A stretch of DNA of 64,000 bases from Bacteroidota bacterium (GCA_023480735.1 JAMCXB010000062.1:61721-125720); one strand, 5' to 3'. Shown: positions 28,298 through 38,156, counted from the first letter of the stretch. Translations and numbers: made by a program. The notes: a model not told the origin generated them from the sequence alone.

Positions 28298-29164
28298 ATG
28301 AAGAGCGTTGCTTTTATTGGCACGGGCTTGATGGGTAGACCGATGGCAGCTAACGTCATGGAAAAGGGTTTCCCCATAACCGTATACAATCGCACGAAAG
28401 AAAAGACAAAGCAGCTTGTCAGTGCCGGGGCGCGTCTGGCAGAGAATCCGCGTCAAGCAGCGGAAGAATCCGACGTCGTCATCACAATGCTTTCAAATAT
28501 AGAGGCTGTCGAGTCCGTCCTTTCAGGTGAACATGGTTTAATCCGGGCGCTCGGAAAGGACAAAGTATTCATCGACATGAGTACGATTACTCCGGCGGCA
28601 TCCAGAAAGTTCTCTGAACTTGTGGAAGCAACAGGTGCTAAGATGCTGGATGCACCGGTCGTCGGGACCAGCAGCGTAGCCGAGAAAGGCGAGCTGAGCA
28701 TATTAGTCGGCGGAGATCCTCGTGTGCTCGATGATGTTAGGGATATCTTCCATGCGATGGGGAAGTTCATCTTTCACGTCGGAGATCATGGGTCGGCTTG
28801 CGGCATGAAGCTCGTCGTCAACCATTTCATATCGGGCATGATTGGCCTGCTAGCAGAGGGATTGGAATTATCCGAGAAGCTCGGAATCGACTCATCGGTT
28901 TTCTCTAATGTATTAAATACAAGCGCCGTGAAGTCGCCTGTTTATGAGCTGCGGGCGCCCAAGATGATGGCAGGGGATCATGCGACACAATTCCCGATAA
29001 GGCTGCTCGTCAAGGATTTGAATTACATAACTCAAACGGCGGAAAAGGTGGGCGCTGTCATGCCGATGCATTCACTTGTGAGAGACCTATTTTCGCTTGC
29101 CGCCACATACGGTTACGCCGAGCAGGATATCTCGGCGATCTATGAAATGTTTGACAGGAAATAA
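28298..29164 (+). CDS. NAD(P)-dependent beta-hydroxyacid dehydrogenase / glyoxylate-succinic semialdehyde reductase
   Basis: 288 residues of the 3-hydroxyisobutyrate dehydrogenase family. Dinucleotide site FIGTGLMGRPMAANVMEKG at the N-terminus, substrate-binding DAPVVGTSSVAEKGELSILVGG (about 117-138), and the catalytic lysine segment GSACGMKLVVNHF (about 168). The sequence around the cofactor loop (YNRTKEKT) fits an NADPH-using aldehyde reductase of the GLYR1 type; exact substrate uncertain. ATG 28298 chosen over the TTG three codons earlier. Confidence 0.85.
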   Translation: MKSVAFIGTGLMGRPMAANVMEKGFPITVYNRTKEKTKQLVSAGARLAENPRQAAEESDVVITMLSNIEAVESVLSGEHGLIRALGKDKVFIDMSTITPAASRKFSELVEATGAKMLDAPVVGTSSVAEKGELSILVGGDPRVLDDVRDIFHAMGKFIFHVGDHGSACGMKLVVNHFISGMIGLLAEGLELSEKLGIDSSVFSNVLNTSAVKSPVYELRAPKMMAGDHATQFPIRLLVKDLNYITQTAEKVGAVMPMHSLVRDLFSLAATYGYAEQDISAIYEMFDRK

Positions 29165-29264
29165 CTAAGAGGCGCTTGAACTGACGGAACTTGCTAACGC
29201 CAGCTTTTGGATAGGTGCATTTCGGCCAAGCTCCTTTCACGATTTCGACTAGGAGAAAAGTTAC

Positions 29265-29843
29265 TTGACTCAGAAGGAAAAAATTCGAAAAACGGTATTA
29301 AGACTTCGTGAGCAGCTCACAGAAGAGGAGGCACTGCAGAGGAGCAAGAATGTGCTGATGCGTCTCGAGAATTTGCCGGAATACAGGAATGCCGGGCTCG
29401 TTCACACGTACATTGCGTCGAAACCAAACGAAGTCGACACCATCATGCTGATTGCACGGTCGTTTGCGCGCGGAAAGAGGATAGCAGTTCCGGTAATTAC
29501 AGACAGGAAGCAAAGGAAACTGGATACTTCCGAATTGATGAACATAGGTGACCTCACCGAAGGGCCGTTCAATATCAAAGAACCGAAGGTGTTTGCCCCC
29601 GTTCAGCTGGAAGAAGTGGATATTTTTATCGTCCCGGTAATAGCGGTTGACAGGACAGGAAACAGGATCGGATGGGGTTTTGGTTATTATGATAACCTGC
29701 TTCGTGTTCAGAAGAAGCCGATCGTTGCTCTTGCTTACAACTTTCAGATCGTGGATAGCATCGAGGCGTCAGATAAAGACGTGAGGGTTGATTATATTGT
29801 ATCAGAAGATGAGATTATAAGAACAAATGCTCGAAAGTGGTGA
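29265..29843 (+). CDS. 5-formyltetrahydrofolate cyclo-ligase
   Basis: 192 residues; recycles 5-formyl-THF to 5,10-methenyl-THF using ATP. C-terminal signature RIGWGFGYYDNLL and the basic N-terminal region (KIRKTVLRLREQL) are typical; the usual R after YYD is N here. It uses a TTG start with AGGAG nine bases upstream. Its end overlaps the next gene by 17 bp. Confidence 0.9.
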   Translation: MTQKEKIRKTVLRLREQLTEEEALQRSKNVLMRLENLPEYRNAGLVHTYIASKPNEVDTIMLIARSFARGKRIAVPVITDRKQRKLDTSELMNIGDLTEGPFNIKEPKVFAPVQLEEVDIFIVPVIAVDRTGNRIGWGFGYYDNLLRVQKKPIVALAYNFQIVDSIEASDKDVRVDYIVSEDEIIRTNARKW

Positions 29844-30573
29844 GACAGCAGGTAACGATGTGAGGACGGATGCACAACAAGCGGCATCATCCGATGAATC
29901 GCAAGAACGTAAATCATCTCGCAAACTATACAAATCCTCTTCCGACAGAATACTGGACGGCGTATGCGGCGGGATAGCCGAATATTTCCAGATCGATTCG
30001 AGCGTCGTGAGACTGCTGGTGGTTGCATTTTCGATTTTCAGCCTTGGCGGCGGAATAATATTTTATCTGGTGTCCATGCTGATTATGCCGGCGGAACCTG
30101 TGCCGGCCCCCAACGCATCATCTGCCGGTGTCGGGAGGAAACCGTCCAATGCATGGAACACAGTGACCCTTATCGCCGGGATCATTGTCGTCATAATTGG
30201 GATTTCGCTTCTCGTCGGGTACTACAACATTTTCTATGTGGACGCAATGTGGCGAAGCTTTGGACGCCTGGTTCTCCCCGTAATCATCATTTTAATCGGC
30301 GGCGCCTTGCTTTTGGGGAGACAGAAGAAGGAGAAAGAGCCTTCTGAGATTCACAATGAGAGTCTTCATACGGGAGTGGAGACAAGAAAACTTGCGCGGT
30401 CCGTGCGCGACAAGAAGATTGCAGGTGTCTGTGGAGGATTGGCGGAGTATTTCTCTGTCGATCCGACTATCGTAAGACTCCTCTTAGTCCTTCTTGTGTT
30501 CGCATCATTCGGACTGGCCATAATTCTCTACTTTGTATGCGCATTTGTGATACCAAAGGAGGTCAATTCATGA
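29827..30573 (+). CDS. Membrane protein with two PspC domains
   Basis: 248 residues. PspC domain one (KLYKSSSDRILDGVCGGIAE, about 35-54, then a membrane helix) and domain two (RSVRDKKIAGVCGGLAEYFS, about 190-209, then a second membrane pair) are a clear internal duplication, joined by two further hydrophobic helices (about 110-170). PspC proteins report or stabilise envelope state. Overlaps the next gene by ATGA, suggesting a two-gene envelope module. Confidence 0.88.
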   Translation: MLESGETAGNDVRTDAQQAASSDESQERKSSRKLYKSSSDRILDGVCGGIAEYFQIDSSVVRLLVVAFSIFSLGGGIIFYLVSMLIMPAEPVPAPNASSAGVGRKPSNAWNTVTLIAGIIVVIIGISLLVGYYNIFYVDAMWRSFGRLVLPVIIILIGGALLLGRQKKEKEPSEIHNESLHTGVETRKLARSVRDKKIAGVCGGLAEYFSVDPTIVRLLLVLLVFASFGLAIILYFVCAFVIPKEVNS

Positions 30574-31103
30574 GCGCGATCGTAAATAACAGAAGTCGTG
30601 TCGGCACATTCCTTCTCGGTATGCTGCTGCTTATTCTCGGAGTCCTGTTGCTGATCAGCAGGGCGGGGGTAGTCGATTTAAACTTCACTCGAATCATTGC
30701 ATTTACCGTGCTGGCTGCCGGCGGCATCGAAGCGATAACTGCTTTCGCTTCTACCGAAAGACGCCGCTTGTTCTGGGGGGCAGTCCTGTTTCTGACTGCT
30801 TTGCTGGTCTTGCTTGCATCGTATGATTTCATCCCCGATTCCTGGGGTCAAATTTGGCCTTCCGTGCTCTTGATCCCCGGCCTTGCGTTCCTCATGGTTT
30901 ACTTTTCTGATCCCAAGGAATACAGCCTCATCATAATTGCAGGCTTGTTTGTCTTGTTTGGTTGGGCGGGACTCATGGCGGTCCAGGGCGATTTAGACGT
31001 CAGCGGGGGTGCACTTGGGATGCTTCGTTTCCTCGTTCCGGCTGCGGTTGTGATTGCCGGATTTTATGTCATCTGGAGAAACTTCTTTAGAACTCGAACA
31101 TAA
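30570..31103 (+). CDS. Multispan membrane protein, DUF5668/LiaF-like
   Basis: 177 residues, almost all hydrophobic: about six helices, beginning VGTFLLGMLLLILGVLLLIS. AAAGGAGG lies seven bases before ATG 30570 and the start overlaps the PspC stop. Proteins of this type accompany PspC proteins in cell-envelope stress modules. No catalytic residues seen. Confidence 0.75.
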   Translation: MSAIVNNRSRVGTFLLGMLLLILGVLLLISRAGVVDLNFTRIIAFTVLAAGGIEAITAFASTERRRLFWGAVLFLTALLVLLASYDFIPDSWGQIWPSVLLIPGLAFLMVYFSDPKEYSLIIIAGLFVLFGWAGLMAVQGDLDVSGGALGMLRFLVPAAVVIAGFYVIWRNFFRTRT

Positions 31104-31200
31104 AGTTCATACATAGCCCGAAATGCCCCGCATCCAGTTGGGAAGATGGCTTGGAAATTAGTGTGGGGGTGCAGGGTTGGAAACTCGCTCAGGAGGAACG

Positions 31201-32083
31201 ATGCGCAAAGTCGCGTTTGCAGGTGCGCTGTTGTTATTTGCTTGCGGGACTGTCCACAGCCAGTCTTTGAATCTTCAGCTCGAAAAATTCATCCGGGAAC
31301 ACCACGTCCCAGCCGGCGTTTCCGATTTCAAGCCAGTGTTTTACATGCCCCCGGTTAACTAGGATACAACGCTTGTCTGCTGGAGCTTTGCAACGACTTC
31401 ATACATTGAATCTGAGATGAAGAGACTTGGGCTTCAGCCCGTTCGGTTGTCGGGCATGTATCCGGTCTATTATGTGTTCGTCGAAAAAGCGAGACGGTTT
31501 GTCCGTACCCGTGGAGAATCTCGATTTGCCCCTGGTGATTTGTTCAAAGAAAATTGTCAGGCTTCCATGGCATGACTACGTCAAAGTCACATCATTCCTG
31601 TACGCACCTTTTTGCACCTACACGCAGCTTCGTGTCCCTGACAACTGGGCCCATGATAGCACTTACTTTAATGTGCCTCTCAATGTGTTCTACGGTTCAA
31701 TGAAGGACGCTCTAAGAAACGGCTATTCTTTCGCGATCGACGCGGATATAAGTGAACCCAGCTATAAGGTGGAAAAAGGGATCGGCATCATTCCTCCATA
31801 CGATATTCGGCTTAGTGACATAGACCAGGCGTCACGCGAATTCAGATTCGATGACGGCAGCACGACAGACGATCATCTTATGCAGGCGGTGGGTTACAAG
31901 AATTTTCACGGAGACGACTGGTTCCTTGTGAAAGACTCCTGGAGAACGGCGTGGGAGGGGAACCACAAAGGATATTCACTGTTTCATGAATCATACATGA
32001 AACTGAAAGTGCTAGCTTTCCTCGTAAACATGAACGCAGTTCCGGAAATAGAAAAGGATCTTGGCATCAGGAAGTCCCGGTAA
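31201..32083 (+). pseudogene. C1-type cysteine peptidase, disrupted
   Basis: Begins with AGGAGG and a signal peptide (MRKVAFAGALLLFACGTVHS). A TAG at 31360-31362 interrupts the frame, which then continues in phase with the active-site cysteine motif TTLVCWSFATTSYIESEM. After about 31560 the homology moves to another frame and appears to have lost a central block; it resumes with DYVKVTSFLYAPF, YFNVPLNVFYGSMKDAL and reaches the catalytic His (TDDHLMQAVGY) and a WFLVKDSW motif where papain-like enzymes have an Asn. Bleomycin-hydrolase/aminopeptidase-C-like exported peptidase, now a pseudogene. Confidence 0.82.
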
Positions 32084-32230
32084 TTTGCCGCCCGGGTCCT
32101 TCTTGTCCCTTCTTTTCGGCATGCAGCCTCAACGGTTGGTAACGCGGTAACCAAAGCGGTTCAGGCTCATTTGTTTCTGCACTTCGCTGCCTCTGGAACT
32201 GAGGTAACTCTAAATTGAGGAGAGGCGCAA

Positions 32231-33511
32231 ATGGAGCGGATACTTCTTAACCAGGTCGAAAAACCTACAAAGGCCCATTTCGAGATACTCTTAATGAGCT
32301 GGGCGGGCTGGGTCTTCGACTTCTACGACTTAATCCTTTTCACTTTTCTTCTTATTCCAATCGGGAATGAACTCCATCTCTCGAGAGTAGAGCTTTCATT
32401 TGTTCTTGGTGCGTCACTAGCCGCTACAGCGTTGGGAGGCGTGATCTTTGGAGTCCTCTCCGATCGATTTGGGCGCAAGAGCGTGCTACAGTGGACGATA
32501 CTGACTTACAGTGTAGGTACATTTCTCAGTGGGTTTGCTCCGACGCTTTGGGTGCTGCTGGTCTTTAGAATAATCACCGGTCTGGGAGTCGGCGGGGAGT
32601 GGGCAACGGGTCAGACTTACGTTGGCGAGACTTTCCCTCCGAAGGTCAGGGGTAGATATGCGGCATTCATGCAGACCGGGGCACCTTTCGGAATCGCATT
32701 GGCTACGCTGGTTGGCGGTTTTCTTGAATCCTCGATCGGATGGCGAGCGTGTTTCTTCGTGTCGATCCTGCCTGCACTTCTGGTCATAATCATAAGACGC
32801 AGGCTGCCAGAATCCGATGTCTGGGCCGAGAGAAAGAGACTCATATCTCAGGAAGGCTTCAAGGCGGGGAATGTTGAGCAAGAAAGCAGGAACAAGTTCT
32901 TGCTGCTATTTTCTGCGGAGTACAGGAGGCTCTTCGGTCAGTCCCTGCTCCTCGCAATCTTCGACATGTCTGCTTACTGGTTCACTTATTCGTGGCTTCC
33001 GGGCTATCTACATGAGCAGCGGCAATTCCCGATGGCAAAGTCGGCGGTTTGGATGCTTGTGACGCAACTAGGCGGACTGCTCGGCTACCTGTCGTTTGGA
33101 TTTGTTGCCGACAAGTTGGGCCGGCGCCCGGCTTATTCCATTTACTCTTTCATCATGGCCGCCGCGCTGGTGATGGTGACGCTGATGTGGAGTGTGGTTG
33201 TAATTTATCCCGCAGTAATCCTCTCGTTCATGTTCCTGGTGGGGTTCGGTACCGGAATGTTTAGCGGATACGGTCCGCTTTTCAGCGAGCTCTATCCGAC
33301 ATCGATAAGGAACACTGCAATGGGCTCCGCTTTCAATCTTGCTCGTGGAGTCCAGTTCTTCACGCCCGTTATCATAGCCGTTGTTGCCGAAGAGTATGGG
33401 CTTAGCGGCGGAATATCACTGGCTGCGGTTTTTGCATTGCTCACAGGCATTTGGATCTGGACCTTCCCCGAGACCAAAGGGAAGAAGCTTAAAATAGTGG
33501 AAAACGAATAA
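32231..33511 (+). CDS. MFS transporter, sugar/organic-acid porter type
   Basis: 426 residues with 12 predicted helices. The loop 2-3 motif GVIFGVLSDRFGRKSVL and the helix 4-5 region GLGVGGEWATGQTYVGETF, RGRYAAFMQTGAPFG are typical of the AAHS/SHS/NanT-like carriers for aromatic acids, sialate or carboxylates. GAGGAGAGGCGCAA precedes ATG 32231. Substrate unknown; neighbours give no hint. Confidence 0.88.
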   Translation: MERILLNQVEKPTKAHFEILLMSWAGWVFDFYDLILFTFLLIPIGNELHLSRVELSFVLGASLAATALGGVIFGVLSDRFGRKSVLQWTILTYSVGTFLSGFAPTLWVLLVFRIITGLGVGGEWATGQTYVGETFPPKVRGRYAAFMQTGAPFGIALATLVGGFLESSIGWRACFFVSILPALLVIIIRRRLPESDVWAERKRLISQEGFKAGNVEQESRNKFLLLFSAEYRRLFGQSLLLAIFDMSAYWFTYSWLPGYLHEQRQFPMAKSAVWMLVTQLGGLLGYLSFGFVADKLGRRPAYSIYSFIMAAALVMVTLMWSVVVIYPAVILSFMFLVGFGTGMFSGYGPLFSELYPTSIRNTAMGSAFNLARGVQFFTPVIIAVVAEEYGLSGGISLAAVFALLTGIWIWTFPETKGKKLKIVENE

Positions 33512-33816
33512 GCCGCAGGATTACTTGCGGCAGTACATCACCACCCGGTTCTATTACCGAAAATTCACGGTGCCGTCGTTCTCCACGTGTATCACAGTAT
33601 CAGCCCTTTCATGGAAAAGTTAGTCACTCGTTCTTTCACCAGCAACGATTTGACTATCAAAGGGAACGTGCCGCAAACCTCTGCGCCGTCATTCCGGAGC
33701 AAAGGTCATCAAATTTCATGATACAACCTTAATCATCTGTTGTCGCTATGTCGCACAATGGCCAATACGTTCTTGAATAACATGATATGCAGGTTTATAT
33801 TTCACAGAGGCTTACG
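33512..33816. other. Non-coding stretch
   Basis: About 300 bp between the MFS gene and clpS. A small hairpin (GCCGC..GCGGC near 33513-33532) directly follows the MFS stop but lacks a T run. Nothing else recognised. Confidence 0.5.
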
Positions 33817-34143
33817 ATGATTCTGTTTGATGGCGTTTTTAGTTCTCAATGGGATTCTGCAGGACAAGCGACTGAAGAAGCGCCTGTTGAAGTTGAAGAC
33901 ATTGAAACAAAGAAAGAAACGCCCGCAAGAGTAGTCCTTTTCAACGATGATTGGCATACTTTCGATGAAGTGATCGGTCAGTTGGTAAAGGCACTGGGCT
34001 GCGGCTCTGATAAAGCGGAGGCCATTGCTTTTGAAGCGCACTCGAGAGGCAAAGCGTTGGTATACGAAGGTTCAATGCCCGAATGTCTCAGGGTGAACGG
34101 AGTCCTCGAAGAAATTAGTCTAATTACTCAAATAGAAGTTTGA
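33817..34143 (+). CDS. clpS: ClpS-like Clp protease adaptor
   Basis: 108 residues. The ClpS core is at residues ~38-105: ARVVLFNDDWHTFDEVIGQL with the NDD N-degron-binding motif, then KAEAIAFEAHSRGKALVYEG, the conserved histidine helix. It hands N-end-rule substrates to ClpAP. The N-terminal ~35 residues are acidic and variable. ATG 33817 has GAGG eight bases upstream. It abuts alaS with only 3 bp between. Confidence 0.88.
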   Translation: MILFDGVFSSQWDSAGQATEEAPVEVEDIETKKETPARVVLFNDDWHTFDEVIGQLVKALGCGSDKAEAIAFEAHSRGKALVYEGSMPECLRVNGVLEEISLITQIEV

Positions 34144-34146
34144 TTG

Positions 34147-36783
34147 ATGAATTCAAACCAGGTTAGAGAAGGTTTTATAAAATTTTTCGAGAAGCGCGGA
34201 CACAGGTTCGTTCCTAGTTCGCCGGTGGTTCCCTACGACGATCCGACGCTGCTCTTTGCCAATGCGGGCATGAACCAGTTCAAGGATGTCTTCCTTGGAG
34301 CAGGGAAACGCGATTACACACGCGCGGCCAATTACCAGAAGTGCATCAGGGTAAGCGGGAAGCACAACGATCTGGAAGAAGTCGGACACGACACGTACCA
34401 CCACACGTTCTTTGAGATGCTCGGCAATTGGTCGTTCGGAGATTATTATAAGAGGGAGGCAATCGAGTGGGCGTGGGAACTGTTGACAGGTGAATGGAAA
34501 CTTCCTAAAGATAAACTGTATGCCACCGTCTTCGAAACGGACGAGGAGGCTGCCGAGCTTTGGAAGAAAGTGACGGATATTGCTCCGTCGAGGATCTTGA
34601 AATTCGGCGAGAAGGACAATTTTTGGGAGATGGGCGAGACGGGACCCTGCGGTCCATGTTCTGAAATTCACATTGATCTCGGCGAGGGAATTTGCACGAA
34701 GAATCACGAACACGGCGTAAATGTCGACGGGTGCGGTCGTTTTATAGAGCTGTGGAATTTAGTCTTCATACAGTATAACCGGGATGCCTCTGGCAAGTTG
34801 GAGACTCTGCCCGCAAAGCATGTCGATACCGGGATGGGTTTTGAGAGAGTCGTATCGGTCCTTCAGGGAAAACAATCAAATTATGATACAGATGTTTTCA
34901 CTCCTATCATCTCGGAAATTGCGAAGCTGACGGGAAAGCCCTATGAAGGGGAGCACAACCAGGTGGCGATGCGGGTTATCGCCGACCATGTTCGTGCGCT
35001 GACGTTTGCTATCGCCGACAATGCCAACCCGTCCAACGAGGGACGAGGGTATGTCCTGAGAAGGATACTCCGCCGTGCCTCCCGGTACGCGCGCAACCTT
35101 GACGTACGTGAGCCGTTTATTTACAAACTCGTGGACGTTCTAGTAAACAACATGGGCGGCGCGTATCCCGAGATCGTATCTTCGAAAGGTAGAATAAAGG
35201 AAGTCATAAAATCGGAGGAAGAGAGTTTCAACCAGACTCTGGACCGTGGTTTGGAGATATTTGCCGAGGTCGCAGAGCGCGTCGAGAAATCGGGAAAGAA
35301 AGTCATTCCGGGCGAGGACGTGTTTAAGCTGTACGACACTTACGGCTTTCCGGCAGATCTGACCAATCTGATTGCGCAGGAGCGAGGCCTGTCATTGGAC
35401 ATGGCAGGATTTGATAAGTTGATGTCCAAACAGCAGGATAGGTCGCGCGCGGCGACTGCGAAAAAGATCTCATATGAAATGACAGGCTCGGGCGGAGTCC
35501 GTGTTGGAGGATCAGCCGTTGTCAGCTTCTCCCCAAGTGTAACTGAATTCACTGGTTATGATACTACGGAAAGTGAAGCCAAGGTCGTAGATATCAAAAG
35601 AGAAAATGATAGCTATCTCTTGGTTCTCGATAAGACTCCTTTTTACGCGGAATCTGGTGGCCAGGTAGATGACGAGGGAGTAATTCGTACCCAGGAGTCA
35701 GCATTACCAGTAATTGATCTTGTCAAAGTTGACAACAAGATCATACATATGCTTGGACCCCACGCTAGTGAAGCTCTTGCAGTCGGTGAGAATGTGATAG
35801 CTCAAGTTGACAGCAAACGTCGTCTGGAAATCATGCGGAACCACAGCGCAACGCACTTGCTTCACGCTGCGTTGAGAAGGACGCTCGGCACGCACGTTCA
35901 ACAGGCCGGTTCGCTCGTCGCCCCGGATCATTTGAGGTTTGACTTCTCTCACCACAAGAAGGTGTCTCCGGAAGAGCTCCGCGACATTGAACGGATTGTT
36001 AATGAAAAGATACTCGAGAGGATACAACTCACTCACCATAGAAATATCCCGTATGACCAGGCGCGAAAGATGGGCGCGCTTGCTTTCTTCGGAGACAAAT
36101 ATGGCGATAAAGTGAACGTGGTGCAATTCGGTGACTTCTCGATGGAATTCTGCGGCGGGACCCACGTCCGCAACACGAGCGAGATCGGCTTCTTCAAGGT
36201 CGTCGCAGAATCCGGTATCGCCAGCGGCGTGCGACGCGTCGAGGCAGTGACCGGCGGCGGAGTAGAGAAGGTGATTGGAACGCTGATGCAGCGTGCCGAT
36301 GAGCGCGAACGCGAAAGGGATGAACTGCTCGAACGCGTGAAGAATTTGGAAAAGGAACTAAGCGGTTACCGGTTGACTGCGGCTATGGCGGCTGCTGAGA
36401 AGCTGCTCGAATCGGTTAACGGCGACGGCGTCATAGATGGCGTCCGGGTTGTGTACGGCGTGACGGAAGTCCAATCAGATGAAGAGTTGAAACAGGTGGC
36501 CGATCACCTGAAGGATAAGCTGGGAAGTGGAGTCATTGTGCTGGGAAGCAGGATAGAGGACAAAGTGATGTTTGTCTCCAGTGTCTCCCCAGACGCGGTA
36601 TCCGAAAAGCACCTGCATGCGGGAAAAATCGTTAACGAAGTAGCACGAAAGGTCGGCGGCGGAGGCGGTGGAAGGCCAAATTTTGCCACTGCCGGAGGGA
36701 AGGACCCTACGAAAATTAGGGAAGCGGTGAACAGTGTCCCTGAAATAGTGAGGGAGTTTCTTACCAAGGGACGCGTAAGATAG
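34147..36783 (+). CDS. alaS: Alanyl-tRNA synthetase
   Basis: 878 residues, full length. Class II catalytic core at the N-terminus (FANAGMNQFKDVFLG, HHTFFEMLGNWSFGDYYK), editing domain with zinc-binding NHSATHLLHAALR and FCGGTHV, and the C-terminal DHHA1 domain (GGGGGGRPNFATAGGKD). The start is coupled to clpS (TGATTGATG); no separate Shine-Dalgarno. Confidence 0.97.
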   Translation: MNSNQVREGFIKFFEKRGHRFVPSSPVVPYDDPTLLFANAGMNQFKDVFLGAGKRDYTRAANYQKCIRVSGKHNDLEEVGHDTYHHTFFEMLGNWSFGDYYKREAIEWAWELLTGEWKLPKDKLYATVFETDEEAAELWKKVTDIAPSRILKFGEKDNFWEMGETGPCGPCSEIHIDLGEGICTKNHEHGVNVDGCGRFIELWNLVFIQYNRDASGKLETLPAKHVDTGMGFERVVSVLQGKQSNYDTDVFTPIISEIAKLTGKPYEGEHNQVAMRVIADHVRALTFAIADNANPSNEGRGYVLRRILRRASRYARNLDVREPFIYKLVDVLVNNMGGAYPEIVSSKGRIKEVIKSEEESFNQTLDRGLEIFAEVAERVEKSGKKVIPGEDVFKLYDTYGFPADLTNLIAQERGLSLDMAGFDKLMSKQQDRSRAATAKKISYEMTGSGGVRVGGSAVVSFSPSVTEFTGYDTTESEAKVVDIKRENDSYLLVLDKTPFYAESGGQVDDEGVIRTQESALPVIDLVKVDNKIIHMLGPHASEALAVGENVIAQVDSKRRLEIMRNHSATHLLHAALRRTLGTHVQQAGSLVAPDHLRFDFSHHKKVSPEELRDIERIVNEKILERIQLTHHRNIPYDQARKMGALAFFGDKYGDKVNVVQFGDFSMEFCGGTHVRNTSEIGFFKVVAESGIASGVRRVEAVTGGGVEKVIGTLMQRADERERERDELLERVKNLEKELSGYRLTAAMAAAEKLLESVNGDGVIDGVRVVYGVTEVQSDEELKQVADHLKDKLGSGVIVLGSRIEDKVMFVSSVSPDAVSEKHLHAGKIVNEVARKVGGGGGGRPNFATAGGKDPTKIREAVNSVPEIVREFLTKGRVR

Positions 36784-36795
36784 AATAGGAGGCTA

Positions 36796-37560
36796 ATGAA
36801 AACTTTTGACTACTTGCTCGCCGTTCGCGAGCAAAAGGGGGCAGGCTTCTTGCTTCTTCTGGACCCAGATAAGTTGGCTGAAGAGGATCTATCTGCTGTT
36901 GTAAGGCACGCTCAGGAAGCCGGCGTAGATGCGTTTCTGATCGGAAGCAGTCTGATGACACGAGACATTTTTGAAAAGACACTCCAGGAAATCAAGAGGA
37001 GCTCTAAGATTCCCGTAGTTATCTTCCCGGGAAGTCTGTTCCAGATTTCCGGTCAGGCCGACGCCATCCTGTTTCTGTCGGTACTCGCCTCAAGGAATGT
37101 CGATCTTATCGTCGGAAATCACATCCATGCGGCGCCTCTAATAAGGCAGCATGGGCTTGAGACAATCCCGACAGCGTACCTCCTCGTCGAATCAGGAAAG
37201 ATGACCTCTGCGCATTTCATGTCCGACAGTTTCCCGATTCCGCGGGAGAAACCGGAAATAGCCGCCGCTTATTCGATGGCAGCGGAGATGTTCGGGATGA
37301 AGATGGTGTATTTAGAGGCAGGAAGCGGAGCCCTGTCAAATGTGCCGAAGGAGATGGTACAGAAGGTTTCCATGTCCGTTAAGGTGCCCGTAACCGTCGG
37401 AGGAGGAATACGAAGCCCGGAGGTTGCACACGAACTTGCAAGCGCAGGCGCATCGTTTGTGGTAACGGGGAATTTCTTTGAGGATAACGGCAACTCAGGT
37501 ATGCTGAGAGAGTTTGCAAGAGCAATTCATTTCAAGAAAACTGAAGGAGTAATTGTTTGA
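36796..37560 (+). CDS. Geranylgeranylglyceryl-phosphate synthase homologue (bacterial type)
   Basis: 254 residues of the PcrB/GGGPS TIM-barrel family. LLLLDPDKL near the N-terminus, FLIGSSLMTRD, VIFPGSLFQIS, AYLLVESG, YLEAGSG and VGGGIRSPE form the phosphate- and prenyl-binding walls. In archaea this enzyme makes the first ether bond of membrane lipids; in Bacteroidota members it makes geranylgeranylglyceryl phosphate of unclear use. AATAGGAGG precedes ATG 36796. Overlaps the next gene by TGATG. Confidence 0.9.
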   Translation: MKTFDYLLAVREQKGAGFLLLLDPDKLAEEDLSAVVRHAQEAGVDAFLIGSSLMTRDIFEKTLQEIKRSSKIPVVIFPGSLFQISGQADAILFLSVLASRNVDLIVGNHIHAAPLIRQHGLETIPTAYLLVESGKMTSAHFMSDSFPIPREKPEIAAAYSMAAEMFGMKMVYLEAGSGALSNVPKEMVQKVSMSVKVPVTVGGGIRSPEVAHELASAGASFVVTGNFFEDNGNSGMLREFARAIHFKKTEGVIV

Positions 37561-38156
37561 TGATTGATCGCGCTAAATTTATCAGAGAATCTCTTGAGGA
37601 AAGTGCGGCAACAAAGAAAGCAATCTTAAATAGTTGTTTTGATGATATATCGCGTGCAGTCACGGTAGTTAGGGATGCACTCGGCAAGGATAACAAGGTT
37701 CTGCTTTGCGGCAATGGCGGAAGTGCCGCCGATTCACAGCACATAGCAACTGAATTTACCATTCGGCTCAGCCATGATATAGAGCGTAAGGGCCTGCCGG
37801 TGATGGCGTTAACGACCGACCCGTCTGCGATGACGGCGGGCGGAAACGACATCGGTTTTGAAAACACATTTGCACGGCTGGTGGAGGCGTTCGGCAGGAA
37901 GGGCGATGTGCTGATCGGAATTTCCACGAGCGGTAACTCCGAGAATATCATCCGCGCTGTGGACAAGGCTCATGAGAATGGAATGTTCGTGATCGGTCTT
38001 CTGGGCAAGGATGGAGGGAAAGTTAAATCGAAATGTGACCTGTCGATAGTCGTCCCATCCGAAAACACTCAGAGGATCCAGGAGGGTCATATTACCATCG
38101 GGCACGTAATATCGGAGCTGGTGGAGATGGAATTGTACGCGCAGAACAAGCAGTGA
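37560..38156 (+). CDS. gmhA: Phosphoheptose isomerase
   Basis: SIS-fold enzyme, 198 residues; converts sedoheptulose 7-phosphate to D-glycero-D-manno-heptose 7-phosphate for LPS core. LLCGNGGSAADSQHIATEFT, TAGGNDIGFENTFAR and ISTSGNSENIIRAV are diagnostic. AAGGAG lies ten bases before ATG 37560. End of the alaS operon; a terminator follows at 38228. Confidence 0.92.
   Translation: MIDRAKFIRESLEESAATKKAILNSCFDDISRAVTVVRDALGKDNKVLLCGNGGSAADSQHIATEFTIRLSHDIERKGLPVMALTTDPSAMTAGGNDIGFENTFARLVEAFGRKGDVLIGISTSGNSENIIRAVDKAHENGMFVIGLLGKDGGKVKSKCDLSIVVPSENTQRIQEGHITIGHVISELVEMELYAQNKQ

Noticed and set aside
33513..33532. Terminator after the MFS gene
   Set aside because: The hairpin has no following T run and an imperfect stem.
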